The position numbers were made by a program, and so were the translations under genes. Shown one piece after another: positions 32,344 through 44,172 of a DNA stretch of 64,000 nt. The notes under the pieces are model-generated. The model ran no database searches and was not told the DNA's origin. It saw only the letters and a program-made list of their open reading frames with translations. Each line of letters starts with the position of its first letter. The stretch's first letter is position 1. Origin of the DNA: Dactylorhiza incarnata (Eukaryota; Streptophyta; Magnoliopsida; Asparagales; Orchidaceae); assembly GCA_033032865.1 (NCBI GenBank), contig JAWHQI010000523.1, forward strand, positions 858,265 through 922,264. The letters run 5' to 3'.

Positions 32344-34153
32344 ATGGGAGTAAAGCGCCAGCCGAAGCGACCTGCCAAGACTTCTGCTACCCGCTCCGAA
32401 GCCGCTTTGGCCTTTCATTCTGCGGACCTCGAAGAATGTCGTTTGACAAAAGCCGAGCTGGATGAATTCGTTGAGAAGCACATGAAGGATAGTCCGCTAC
32501 TCGCGCGGCTTCCGCTCCGGGATGAGCGGATGAATTCGTCCGGCCCGAACCAGATTGCGATCCCAATCGACCATTTCGATTGCGGATTTAAATTCCCGAT
32601 TTCGATTGAGCTCGCCATGGTCTTTGACCATTACGGAGTTGTTCCCGGCCAGATTTCTCCCAACTCGATGGCCGGGATATGTAGCTTTATTTCTTACTTG
32701 CGGTCTGAGAGAGTCCGCTTCTCTATGGATCTCTTCAGGAATATATTTTCGGTGCGGGCCATCCCGGATTCTGAATCGAATGTCTTCAAAGGCCATCTCT
32801 ATTTCGGCTGCCGCGGGTTGAAGATGGTCAACCTTGCGAACAAGGTCACAGCCTGGTCAGAGAGATACCTGATCTTCGAAGGCCGACTCGGTCTGTTGAA
32901 CCCGAATCCGCAAGTGCGGCCGGAGGAGGCCTTTCAACCGGTCGCAATAAACGAAGTGGAGAAGGGAATTTGCAAGCTTCTCAAGGATGAGCGGCATAAC
33001 ATAAGCTACTACATCCCTCTACTTGCTGAGCTTGAGAACGTTCGGCCTGAAGATAGTAAGCCCCCCTTTGCTTCCGACTTCAATGTTAACTACTCGATCT
33101 CTCGTGCTAATCCTTCTCCTTTTATAGCCCAAGCCGTCGTTCCTGCTAACAAACCGATCAGTCCGGCCGGTTTGGTCTTGACTCAGACGGAGAAGAGGAA
33201 GAGGCAAGCCAGGAATAAGCCGCTGCCGTCTGACGAGGAGGACTCGGGCTCCTCGGGCGACTTTGCTGCCCTTCGCTCCTTTAGCAAGGTGAAGGATCTG
33301 AAAGGTCGCCCGGTTTTAACCTGGCACTCGGACAGCGATAGTGTCCAGATCTCCACTGCGCTCCCCCACTGGGCGAACGAGAAGTCGGGTCGTCATGCTG
33401 AGGCCGCAAGCATCGGTATGTTCGGTCGACGGAACTTCAGGAGGCTGAGGAAAATCTCCGAGGAAGAGCTCGCCAGGGAGGCCGCGCGGGTTGGTGCTGA
33501 GAGTTTCATCACCAGCGCCTTTATGGGAATGACCCTAAAGAGGTTGATTAAAGAAAACGCCCTTCAAGAAAAAGAGATCGCCGAATTGAAGAAAGAAAAT
33601 GCGCGGTTAAAGGAAACCGAGTCGGTAAGTCGTCACCTGGCCAGTATCAATACCGAAGTTCTCAAACCGCACGGTCTTACCTTACTCTTTTCTTTTGCAG
33701 GCTAAGTATGATGAGACCGATCCGGTTTATCAGCAGGAACTCTTCCCTCATGTCGCCGAGGGAATTGATAATGCTTTTAACCGCCTGCGGGAGCTCAAAG
33801 GGTTCGCGCCCGGCTTTGAGCATTTTACCTTCTCGGATGCCTATCCGATTTTGCAAAAGAAATTAGAAAAGATCAGGCGGAAGGCCAAGGGAAAGAATAA
33901 AGTCGAGGGATCCAGTTCGGAAGGGAGTGCTGATGAAGACGACGAGGTCGAAGAACCCGGAGCGGTTAAAAGTGGCGAGAGTGGCTCGGAGTCCGAATCC
34001 AGCGATTCTGAAGAAGATGCTGTTCGCAAATCGGGCGAATTGAGCAGCTCGTCCTCGTCGGGTAGCGAGGGTTATTCCCCTGATGTTTCAATTGATGGCA
34101 GCGAGTACTCAAATACTCCTGTGTCTAAGAAACTCAAGTCGAATAATCAATAG
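32344..34153 (+). CDS. E4a aORF2: three-exon antisense gene, Transposase_28-like
   Basis: Exons 32344-33055, 33128-33624 and 33701-34153 give a frame of about 553 residues without a break. Intron 1 (72 nt, GTAAGC...TTTATAG) contains no stop in this family, so retaining it would simply add 24 residues; intron 2 is 76 nt (GTAAGT...CTTTTGCAG). Exon 1 holds the domain resembling PF04195, with LPLRDERMNSS and FDHYGVVPGQISPNS. Exon 2 ends in a coiled coil (LIKENALQEKEIAELKKE). Exon 3 is acidic and Ser-rich with SEGYSPD. It appears intact although the element has lost its 5' half. Molecular role unknown. Confidence 0.8.
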
Positions 34154-35400
34154 TTGTATTTTACTTTTTATTTTGAGAAGCCGTCGGCTTGATGTTGTTA
34201 GCCGGACGGCTTGAAACATAATGTAAACAATGTTTTGATGAAATGAAAAGTTTTTACCTGTCTATCCGTCTACTTTCTGCGACTTACTTGTATTTGTTTG
34301 CGATCTCTTTCTGTGTTAAATTTAACCAAGCCGTGCGACTTAATGTTAACTCACTTTGTTAGGATAAGATTCCGGTAGAGTATCTAGAAAACCACTCGTA
34401 TGACTTGCTTCTTTCAATCCAAATTGAATATATCCGGTTTATTCTGAGAAAGAGCTAATTTACTGCGAGCGTATTAAGCCGCGCGGCTACTGTTAAATCC
34501 AACATATTTGCTCTTTTAGGATAAAGAAATACAAGTCATGAGAGTCATCATCAGCCCGTGCGGTCAGTTTTTGAACTTAGGCGACTTGTAGCTGGCATTG
34601 CTGTAAGTCCCATCTCTGGGAATGTAACTAGATAACCGACCCGGAATTTTTAAAATAATCAAGCCGTGCGACCATAAACCGGTCTTACGTTATTGCCTTG
34701 TGAAACGGAATACCCAGTCTCTAGAAGATCAGCTGATAGACCGTGCGATTAACATTTAACCCAAACAGCATATATGACAGCAATATATACCATTGGTTGA
34801 TAAGCCGCATGGGCTATATATAGAGTTCGTGCGATTAGTAGGTCTAATACTTGAACTGAGAATCATAACTGCCTGATTGAAGGAACCTGTGATTATCCGA
34901 TCGGATTGAATGGAAACCCGTAAGGATGATAAATTCATAACCCGGGTAATAAGGTCGGCCGGTCATGATTATGCTTGTTTCCCTGATATTTATCGTAATA
35001 CCCTGTTTTATTTTAGACCATCCAATCTAAAGAACCGAATCGTATGTCACCTTTGGAACCTGCTGATTTTAGACCGCCTAGTTTAATAATCAGACCGCCC
35101 GGATTGATAATCAGACCGCCTGAAAACCTCGGTATATGCTTATTTCAAACCGCCCGATATAAAACCGAACTGCGTGATATCTTTTGAACCTGTTGGTTCC
35201 AGACCGCTAGGTTTAATGATCAGACCGCCCGGATTAAGAATCAGACCGCCTGAAAACCTGGGGACCTGCTTATTTCAAACCGCCCGGTTTGAGTATTAAG
35301 CCGTTCGGTTTATGCTGTATATAGAAATCCTGCTTTTTCCTCCAAATAGTCTATAACGACCATATAGGATGAAATAATCCCCTGTAATGCAATAGAGATG
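34154..35400 (-). other. E4a 3' spacer with CCGNNCGG motifs
   Basis: About 1.25 kb without a gene. Palindromic or near-palindromic CCGNNCGG motifs recur, for example near 34480, 34975, 35097, 35226 and 35279. It contains single copies of segments that are triplicated in E4b. Confidence 0.55.
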
Positions 35401-36060
35401 ATTACAGACTCAGATGACCAAGTGGGCAGGTGGGCCTAGGCGGCGTACATTGCTTTCCTCAAGTGGTCATAAGAGCTGTAATAATAAAGAGAAACAAGTA
35501 GAGACCCAGATGACCAAGTGGGCAGGTGGGCCTAGGCGGCGAACATTGCTTTCCTCAAGTGGTCATAAGGGCTGTAAGCGACTCGACTGCTCTCTTGCCT
35601 AGGGCTACAAGCCGAGTTGATCAATTGGGCAGGTGGGCCTAGGCGGCGAACATTGCTTTCCTTAGAGAGATCAACTCAGTTGTGGGTCCCGCTTAGGCAT
35701 CGCTTGAGAGTACCTCGGAGTATTCGATAGTTACAGACTAAGATGATCAGTTGGGCAGGTGTGGTTATGCCGCGGGGGCTATACCGACATTGCTTTCCTC
35801 AGAAAGATCATCAAAACTGTAATTATATCCCTCTCGGGGCATGATAGAGCCAACATTCACCTAGACCTCCCTTGATGCAGGGGTGTGTCGGATATCAGCC
35901 GGGATCCAAGGTTCTGAAGACCACCGCACAGGAATTGGCAAGCTACCACTACATGTGTGCGAAAACTCCCCGCTACACATGATCTTCATGGTTTTACGCT
36001 AATGACTACAATCCGAGGGAGTTCGAGCAGAACTTGGCGATGTCTCCGTGGTTCAGTGAG
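35401..36060 (-). other. E4a conserved post-pol block with hairpin units
   Basis: Minus-strand copy of the conserved block. Hairpin units occupy about 35414-35470, 35508-35565, 35605-35680 and 35735-35815; the last has the longer TATAGCC core. The conserved non-hairpin part is about 35860-36060. Confidence 0.72.
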
Positions 36061-36170
36061 TTTGATATATGAGGAAATGCAGAAAAGAAAACATCAGACA
36101 TGGAGAAGTGTCAGTATGGAGCTTCTTATTAAAATATCTCAAAAAAGTGTAGAGGAGTAAGGAAGACATT

Positions 36171-36776
36171 TCAAGGATAGAACTGTTTAAGATCGTCGCC
36201 ACTCCAGGTGCGCGGGATGTCTTCTCCTTCACTTGTTTGGAGGCGATAAGCCCCACTTTTCAATGCCTCCTTGACGATGAAAGGTCCGGCCCAATTAGGA
36301 TTTAACTTCCCGATATTACCTGCTCGAGCTGCTGCATCAACCTTTTTTAGTACGAGGTCGCCGACCGCGAATTGCTTTACCCTGACATTTTTGTCGAAAT
36401 ATTTTGCCATCCTCCTTTTAACTTCTTCTTGCCTGATTGTTGCCTCATCCTGGAGTTCCTCGATTAGATCCAAACTGTACTTGATAGCCTCGTCATTGTA
36501 TTCTATCCATGCTTCTCCTCCTTTTCCGTACACAACTCTTGGAGTGGCCACCTCAAACTCCACAGGAACAACAGCCTCCGAGCCATGAGATAGTTTGAAC
36601 GGTGTTTCCCATGTGGCTGAAGATGGAGTAGTACGAAGGGTCCAAAGGATGGAAGGAAGTTGATCTGCCCAGTTTCCTTTCTGATTCCAAACCTTTTTCA
36701 TCAGGAGCTGCTGGATTCGTCTGTTGGCTGCTTCTACCTGACCATTGGTCCTTGGATGATGCACTGAGGAGAACCG
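36171..36776 (-). pseudogene. E4a pol remnant: C-terminal integrase
   Basis: About 198 codons on the minus strand ending at the stop 36173-36171. It starts at the integrase HHPRTNGQVEAAN motif (third catalytic acidic residue) and runs to the conserved pol end. The first two catalytic Asp and everything upstream are missing, so it is not functional. Protein identity with E4b is roughly 93%, so the arms are related copies, not a fresh duplication. Confidence 0.9.
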
Positions 36777-38019
36777 TTATGAACTATTTCTGTTAAAAGG
36801 AGAGTTCCATCATTCCATTAAAGATCGGAGAAGATTCAAAAGGAAGGTGGCATATTATTATCTAATAGCAGGAGTTCTCTACAGAAAAACTTTGATTTCC
36901 CCCTCAGCACGATGTGTTTCAGAAGAAGAGATCCCTATGATACTTCAGGAAGTTCATTCCGGGGAATGCGGTAGCCATTCAGGTGCAAAAACTCTAGAAA
37001 AGAGAATCCTAAGGCAGGGATATTTTTGGCCAACCATGAGAAAGGATGCCGAAGCATTTGCCAAGCGTTGTGTTCAGTGCCAAAAGTTTGCTCCTCTTCA
37101 GCATCTGCCCGCTCAGTCGCTTAGGTCAATAACTGCACCCTGGCCCTTTGCAGTTTGGGGGATGGATCTCATCGGACCCTTTCCAATGGCTAGCGGTCAG
37201 CGCCGCTTTATCATAGTGATGATTGACTACTTCAGTAAGTGGATCGAGGCTAAGGCACTGGCAAGAACTACTACCCAAATCTTCAGAAACTTCATCTGGG
37301 GAGAAATAGTCTGCCGACACGGAATTCCGCTGGCAATTGTCACTGATAATGGTCCACAATTCAATAATCCCGAGATGATAAAATTTTGCGACCAGGTTGG
37401 AATTGACCTGCGGTTTTCCTCAGTACATCATCCAAGGACCAATGGTCAGGTAGAAGCAGCCAACAGGCGAATCCAGCAGCTCCTGATGAAAAGAGTTTGG
37501 AATCAGAAAGGAAACTGGGCAGATCAACTTCCCTCCATCCTTTGGACTCTTCGTACTACTCCATCTTCAGCTACAGGGGAGACACCATTCAAACTGTCTC
37601 ATGGCTCGGAGGCTGTTGTTCCTGTGGAGTTTGAGGTGGTCACTCCAAGAGTTGTGTACGGAAACGAAGGAGGAGAAGCGTGGGTGGAATACAATGACGA
37701 GGCCGTCAAGTACAGTTTGGATCTAATCGAAGAACTTCAGGATGAGGCAACAATCAGGCAAGAAGAAGTTAAAAGGAGGATGGCAAAATACTTTGACAAA
37801 AATGTCAGGGTAAAGCATTTTGCGATCGGCAACGTCGTACTAAAAAAGGTTGATGCAGCAGCCCGAACAGGCAATGTCGGGAAGCTAAATCCTAATTGGG
37901 CTGGACCTTTCATCGTCAAGGAGGTACTAAAAAGTGGGGCTTATCGCCTCCAAACAAGTGAAGGAGGAGACATCCCGCGCACCTGGAGTGACGACGATCT
38001 CAAACGGTTCTATCCTTAA
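36771..38019 (+). pseudogene. E4b pol remnant: integrase
   Basis: Open from the junction to the stop at 38019. It contains the end of the linker before integrase, the His/Cys zinc-binding region (HSGECGSHSGAKT and CVQCQ), the DDE core (GMDLIGPF, VTDNGPQFNN, TNGQVEAAN) and the C-terminal domain. Protease, RT and both RNase H domains are missing, so it cannot replicate. The first 660 bp have no counterpart in E4a and form the spacer of the inverted structure. Confidence 0.9.
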
Positions 38020-38800
38020 AATGTCTTCTTTACTTTCCTGCAGTTTTTGAGATATTTTAATAAGAAGCACCATACTGACACTTCTCCATGTTTGATGTTT
38101 CCTTTATGCATTTTCTCATATATCAAACTCACTGAACCACGGAGACATCGCCAAGTTTTGCTCAAACCCCCTCGGATTGTAGTCATTAGCGTAAAACCAT
38201 GAAGATCATGTGTAGCGGGGAGTTTTCGCACACGTGTAGTGGTAGCTTGCCAATTCCCGTGCGGTGGTCTTCAGAACCTTGGATCCCGGCTGATATCCAA
38301 CACACTCCTGCATCAAGGGAGGTCTAGGTGAATGTTGGCTCTATCATGCCACGAGAGGGATATAATTACAGCTTTGATGATCCTTCTGAGGAAAGCAATG
38401 TCGGTATAGCCCCCGCGGCATAACCACACCTGCCCAACTGATCATCTTAGTCTGTGACTATCGAATACTCCAAGGTACTCTCAAGCGATGCCTAAGCGGG
38501 ACCCACAACTGAGTTGATCTCTCTGAGGAAAGCAATGTTCGCCACCTAGGCCCACCTGCCCAATTGATCAACTCGGCTTGTAGCTCTAGGCAAGAGAGCA
38601 GTCGAGTCGCTTAAAGCTCTTATGACCACTTGAGGAAAGCAATGTTCGCCGCCTAGGCCCACCTGCCCACTTGGTCATCTGGGTCTGTACTTGTTTCTCT
38701 TTATTTCTACAGCTCTTATGACCACTTGAGGAAAGCAATGTTCGCCGCCTAGGCCCACCTGCCCACTTGGTCATCTGAGTCTGTAATCATCTTTATTGCA
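38020..38800 (+). other. E4b conserved post-pol block with hairpin units
   Basis: Conserved part about 38130-38330, then hairpin units near 38372-38450, 38513-38575, 38620-38685 and 38716-38777. Core GGAAAGCAATGTTCGCC, with the longer TATAGCC core in the first unit, as in E2 and E4a. Confidence 0.72.
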
Positions 38801-40069
38801 TTACAAGGGATTATCTCATCCCATATGGTCATTATAGACCATTTGGACGAAAAAGCAGGATTTCTATGTGCAGCATAAACCGGACGACTTAATACTCAAA
38901 CCGGGCGGTTTGAAATAAGCAGGTACCAGGGCTTTCAGGCGGTCTGGTTATTAAACCTGGCGGTCTGGTTACTAAACCAGGCGGTCTAAAATCAGCAGGT
39001 TCCAAAGATGTCATGCGGTTCGGTTTTTAGACCGGACGGTTTTAAATAAACAGGGTATCATTAAGGTATCAAGGTAAATATCAGGGAAGCAAGCATAATC
39101 ATGACCGGCCGACCTTATTATCCGGATTATGAATTTATCATCCTTATGGGTTTCCATTCAATCCGATCGGATAATCACAGGATCTTTTCAATCAGGCGGT
39201 TATGATTCTCGTTGCAAGTATTAAACCTGCTAATCGCACGAATTCTATATACAGCTGGTACGGCTTGTCAGGTTATGATTCTCGTTGCAAGTATTAAACC
39301 TGCTAATCGCACGAATTCTATATACAGCTCGTACGGCTTGTCAGGTTATGATTCTCGTTGCAAGTATTAAACCTGCTGATCGCACGAATTCTATATACAA
39401 TTCGTACGGCTTGCCAGTCAATGTTATATATAACTGTCATATAGATTATTCGGATTAAATGTTAATCGCACGGTCTATCAACTGATCTTCTTGAGACTGG
39501 ATATTCTATTTACGGTCGCACGGCTTGATTATTTCAAATTCTGGATCGGTTATCTGATTGAATTCACGGAGGTGGGATTTACAGCGATGTTGGCTGCAAG
39601 TCGCCTGAGTTAAAACGCTGACCGCTCGGTCTGAAAATTGTTCTCATGACTTGTCCTTCTTTATCCTGGAAAGCAAGTATGCCGGGTCTAGTAGTAACCG
39701 CGCGGTTCAATTATGTCCGGTTTCCGGGATGTCGTAATACATTCATAATAAGTTAGCACCTTCCCAGAATAAATCGGACAAATTCGATTCGGATTAAAAG
39801 AAGCAAGCTATGCGAGTGGGCTTTTTATAGATACTTTGCCAGAATCTTATGAAAATCACTATCCTAACCGGATGAGTTAACATTAAGTCGCATGACTTGC
39901 TTAGATTCTACACAGAAATCGCAAACAATCACATGTAAGTCGCAGAAGGTAGACGGATAGACAGGTAAAAACTTTTCATTTCATTATCAAAACATTTACA
40001 TTATATTTTAAGCTGTCCGGCTAACAAGCATCAAGCCGACGGCTATTCAAAACAAAAAACGAAATACGG
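38801..40069 (+). other. E4b 3' spacer
   Basis: About 1.27 kb with no gene; CCGNNCGG-type motifs near 38900, 38977, 39030 and 39700. It contains the 73-bp triplication annotated separately. Reverse-complement similarity to the E4a spacer is clear in patches. Confidence 0.55.
39201..39419 (+). repeat. 73-bp tandem triplication in E4b spacer
   Basis: Three units starting TATGATTCTCGTTGC at 39201, 39274 and 39347. E4a has a single related copy, so the expansion is specific to this copy. Confidence 0.9.
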
Positions 40070-41879
40070 CTACTGATTGTCCGACTTGAGTTTCTTAGAC
40101 GCAGGAGCACTTGAATGTTCACTGCCATCAATCGAAATGTTAGGAGAATAACCCTCGCTACCCGATGAGGATGAGCTGCTCAATTCGCCCGATTTGCGAC
40201 CAGCATCTTCTTCAGAATCGCTGGATTCGGACTCCGAGCTGCTCTCACCACTCTTAGCCGCTCCGGGTTCCTCGGTCTCATCATCTCCATCATCGCTCTC
40301 CTCCGAACTGGATCCGTCGGCTTTATTTTTTCCTTTGGCTTTCCGCCTGATCTTTTCTAACTTCTTTTGCAAGATCGGATAGGCATCCGAGAAGGTGAAA
40401 TGCTCGAAACCAGGCGCGAACCCGTTGAGCTCCCGCAAGAGGTTAAAAGCATTATCAATTCCCTCGGCGACATGAGGGAAGAGTTCCTGCTGATAGACCG
40501 GGTCGGTCTCATCATACTTAGCCTGCAAAAGAAAAGAGTAAGATAAGACCGTGCGGTCTGAGAACATTGGTATTGAGGCTGGCCAGGTGATGACTTACCG
40601 ACTCGGCTTCCTTTAGCCGCGCATTTTCTTTCTTCAGTTCGGCAATCTCCTTCTCTTGGAGAGCGTTTTCTTTAATCAACCTCTTGAGGGTCATTCCCAT
40701 GAAGGCGTTCGTGATGAGGCTCTCGGCACCAATGCGCGCGGCCTCTCTGGCGAGCTCTTCCACAGGAATTTTCCTTAGCCTCCTGAAGTTCCGTCGGCCG
40801 AACATAGCGATGCTAGCGGCCTCAGCATGCCGACCCGACTTCTCATTTGACCAGTGGGGAAGCGCAGTAGAGACCTGGACACTATCACTGTCCGGATGCC
40901 AGGTCAAGACCGGGCGGCTTTTTAGATCCTTCACCTTGCTGAAGGAGCGGAGGGTGGCAAAGTCGCCTGAGGAACCCGAATCCTCCCCATCGGACGACAA
41001 CGTCTTATTCCTGGCTTGCCTCTTTCTCTTCTCCGTCTGAGTCAAGACTAAACCGGCCGGGCTTATCGGCTTGTTGGCAGGAGCAACGGCTTGGGCTACA
41101 AAAGGAGAAGAGTCAGCACAAGAGATCGAGCGGTTAACATTGAAGTCGGAAGTAAAGGGAAGCTTACTATCTTCAAGTCGAACGTTCTCTAGCTCGGCAA
41201 GTAGAGGGATATAGTAGCTTATGTTAAGCCGCTCATCCTTGAGAAGCTTGCAGATTCCCTTCTCCACTTTGCTTATTGGGACCGGTTGAAAGGCCTCCTC
41301 AGGCCGCACCTGCGGATTCGGGTTCAACAGGCCAAGTCGGCCTTCGAAGATCAAGTATCTCTCCGGCCAGGCCGTGACTTTGTTCGCCGGATTGACCATC
41401 TTCAACCCGCGGCAGCCAAAGTAGAGGTGGCCTTTGAAGACATCCGATTCAGAGTCCGGAATGGCTCGCACCGAGAATATCTTCCTGAAAAGGTCCATAG
41501 AGAAGCGGACTCTCTCAGATCGCAGGTAGGAGATGAAGCTACATATCCCGGCCATCGAGTTGGGAGAAATCTGGCCGGGAACAACTCCATAATGGTCAAA
41601 GACCATAGCGAGCTCAATCGAAATCGGGAATTTGAATCCGCAATCGAAATGGTCGATTGGGATCGCGATATGGTTTGGGCCAGACGAATTCATCCGCTCA
41701 TCACGGAGCGGAAGCCGCGCGAGCAGCAGACTGTCAGTCATGTGTTTCTCGACGAATTCGTCCAGCTCGGCCTTTGTCAAACGACACTCCTCGAGGTCTG
41801 CAGAATGAAAGGCCACAGCGGCTTCGGAGCGGGTAGCAGAAGTCTTGGCAGGTCGCTTCGGCTGGCGCTTTTCTCCCAT
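40070..41879 (-). CDS. E4b aORF2: three-exon antisense gene, Transposase_28-like
   Basis: Exons 41879-41168, 41095-40599 and 40522-40070; introns of 72 and 76 nt at the same positions and with the same ends as in E4a. The frame is intact, about 553 residues. Exon 1 protein is about 94% identical to E4a. Domain layout is as in E4a: PF04195-like region, coiled coil, acidic Ser-rich tail with SEGYSPN. Intron 1 is open, so the spliced and unspliced forms both read through. Function unknown. Confidence 0.8.
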
Positions 41880-41915
41880 CTTGAAATTTTGGTAAAAGGA
41901 ATTTCGGGAGGGCGC

Positions 41916-41923
41916 TACTTATA
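41916..41923 (-). promoter_or_regulatory. TATA-like box of E4b aORF2
   Basis: Minus-strand TATAAGTA 37-44 bp upstream of the ATG, matching the other three copies. Confidence 0.6.
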
Positions 41924-42241
41924 TGAACGACTGATCTGCATTTAGCAAAGGTCAAATCACGGCTAGACCGATCAACCCATACGGGTACATCATCACAAAA
42001 GTCAACCACAGAGACTGTATAATTCAAACAAGCGAATTAAAGAATCACGAAAACAAGCAGATCGGTTTATGTAAAATAACCCACAGGCATCAATCAACAC
42101 AGCAAGAAGGCAAAAAAAAATTTCAAATATTTAAGCCGCACGGCCTGAATGGCGGATCGAATATCATAGAGTCAGATTCAAGCAATTATCCAAGAGACCG
42201 AATAGAAATACTATTACAAGTTCATATCTAAGAGCCACTCG

Positions 42242-43336
42242 TTACGGACGGAAATCGCTCGGTTCATCCTCCCTGTGAAGTCGCGCGACATGATCGCCGA
42301 TTTGAAGTACAGTTCCCTGTATTTGGTTCATATTATGATTAAGGCGGTTGATCATGCTATGAATCCGCGCGGCATCTCTCTCTACTCGCGTCACGAGGAT
42401 CATGCGAGTAGGCAAGGTCGCTGCGGACTCATGAACACTAACAACTGGGCGGGTCGTCCCGGCTACAGGAAGAGACGAGCTCGTCCCTGCGTCCGGGCGG
42501 CTTGACCCTCGCCGGCCTTCGTCAACTACGTTAATAGGGCGCCGACTTCCGCCGGCTTCCTTTGCCAAATGAAGGTATCTGTCCCTATAATAGGCACAGT
42601 CCTCTTTGAGCTTGCGGACTTCCTTCTTTCCACGATCAATCCGGACGGTCAGCGCAGCCACCTAGTCTTGCTGCGCCTTTTCTTTCTCTCGACGCTCTCT
42701 CCGCTCGGCCTCCAGCGCTGCTCGGCTTTCCTTCCGTTCGGTTTCCAATTCAACCCGAAGAGCGGCTTTCTCATCTTGGGCGACCTTCTCTCTCGCCTCC
42801 ACAGCCCTCAGCTGCTTAGCAAGGGTTTCCAGATTCTTTTGAAGCCGGGACATCTCGTCCTCCATCCGAGTATCCGGCAGAGAAGAACTCAGCAGGGGTG
42901 GATCAAGAGGGGGAAGATAGGTCACCAGTTCGCCCGGCTTTGGGATAGAGTCACGGTCATCTGCAATAAGAGAAAATAGTCAAGGAGTATTCAAAAGGAA
43001 ACCGCTTTCATCGAATTTTCCTCGCTTACAAGCCGCGGCAGTTTGAATTGAATTCGGGCGGACGGGTCGCCTTATTAGCTTGGTATCAAACTTTTGGCGT
43101 TGTTCTCTCCACGATCTCTCACTTTGCCTCCGCTTAGCAGCAGAAAGTTGAGCAGCGGAGGGAAAGAAGCTGGGCGACGGGTTCAACAACGAAGCGCGCG
43201 ACTTGTTTCGAGGCCGCGACCTGAAAAAACGAACAGGGCGGTAATCCGTTTCCTCTTTACCTTGCAGCAAAAGATTGGGCTGCGGCGGGGGCGGCCTGGC
43301 AAGTTGGTCTCTTACTCGCTCTGCCTTCACCTGCAT
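42242..43336 (-). pseudogene. E4b aORF1, 3' portion (downstream of the E3 insertion)
   Basis: Contains the end of exon 1 (TDYRPVRFFRSRP motif), an intron at 43029-42961 (69 nt, GTAAGC...TTGCAG) and exon 2 with the coiled coil and VARLHRED end. An in-frame TAG lies at about 42662, where E4a has CAG. The 5' portion is at 57205-58150 beyond E3. Confidence 0.75.
43332..43336. other. E3 target-site duplication, left copy
   Basis: TGCAT before the 5' LTR; repeated at 57205-57209 after the 3' LTR. Confidence 0.95.
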
Positions 43337-43847
43337 TGTTTGCCCGGAAAACCGCTCCTCGGTTTGAACCATTATCAGACCGCTCGGACTCCTGAGCCAA
43401 GCCGCTGGGTCCTGGAATCGGCGGTTCCCCGTTCAAGAAGGGCCAGGCCGGGCGGCCTGGTGTCATTTCCAGGATCACCCCCAAAGAGATAAGATCGTCA
43501 AAGAGCCAAGGAAGGAAGTTCATCCGCGGTCTCAGCAAGAAGGCCGCGCAGGTTGTCCCATAGAAACTCGAAGTTCCAGCCCCGAAGAACAGGCCGGGGG
43601 TCCAGATCGAAGGCTATCCAAGTTACCTCTTGAAGGTCGGCTAAGTCATGACCAGAGGGCAGACCGCGACCTCAATCTCCAAACCGCGCGGTCTGCATTG
43701 TTGACTTGGTCCCGGTGTCCTCAGCCGCAAGCAAGACAGATCGGGAAGGCAGGCCGTCAGATCGCGCGGCCTCTTTCTTTCTCTTCTTTGTGTATCCCGT
43801 CACCGCCTGCCCGTTTCTCCTGTACCCGGGCGGGAGGTTATTTTATC

Positions 43848-43883
43848 CCTGCCCGATCGGGCAGGCCCCCAAGCCTATAAATA
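43848..43883 (+). promoter_or_regulatory. E3 5' LTR core promoter
   Basis: Perfect 18-bp palindrome CCTGCCCGATCGGGCAGG (43848-43865) followed by TATAAATA (43876-43883). Drives the genomic RNA. Confidence 0.75.
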
Positions 43884-44020
43884 GGGGGCGGCACTGTTCC
43901 CAAGACACGCACACTCGAATCCAAGAGCTCGCTTGTCTGAGCTCCGGTCTCGAGTTTCAGGTCTCGCGAACTGCTGACCGGCCGGCTTCTGCTCTTTCAC
44001 ATTTGTAACCGCTTCTTTTC

Positions 44021-44096
44021 AATAAAAGGAAAGCCCGTCGCAGGAGTGGCATTTGCCGCGACGGGCGAAGTCTGGCCTCGACCGCTGCTAGCGGTC
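44021..44096 (+). terminator. E3 5' LTR poly(A) signal and double hairpin
   Basis: AATAAA at 44021-44026, perfect inverted repeat GCCCGTCGC/GCGACGGGC (44033-44066), then GACCGCT-GCT-AGCGGTC (44080-44096). In the 3' LTR this would form the RNA end. Confidence 0.55.
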
Positions 44097-44172
44097 TGAA
44101 TTCTTCAACTAAATAGTAACTGATAGTCCGCAACCCTCGTTTCACTTCGGAGGCGCACTTTTGAATCGAACA

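Larger units (their letters stand above)
29004..36776 (-). mobile_element. E4a: 5'-truncated Tat-like retrotransposon, minus orientation
   Basis: Read on the minus strand: integrase end, conserved hairpin block, 3' spacer, antisense genes (which therefore lie on the + strand), polypurine tract, 3' LTR. Gag, protease, RT, RNase H and the 5' LTR are absent. It is joined head to head to E4b at 36771-36776. The outer flank is TTGTC. It belongs to a family distinct from E1/E3 (different LTR length and ends, GCCTAGGC hairpin variant). Confidence 0.9.
43337..44172 (+). repeat. E3 5' LTR (836 bp)
   Basis: TGTTTGCCCGG...GAATCGAACA. Differences from the 3' LTR that I can see: one base each in the CAGGCCGTC, CCGGGCGGG and GCACTGTTCC segments (about 99.6% identity). 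Confidence 0.95.
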
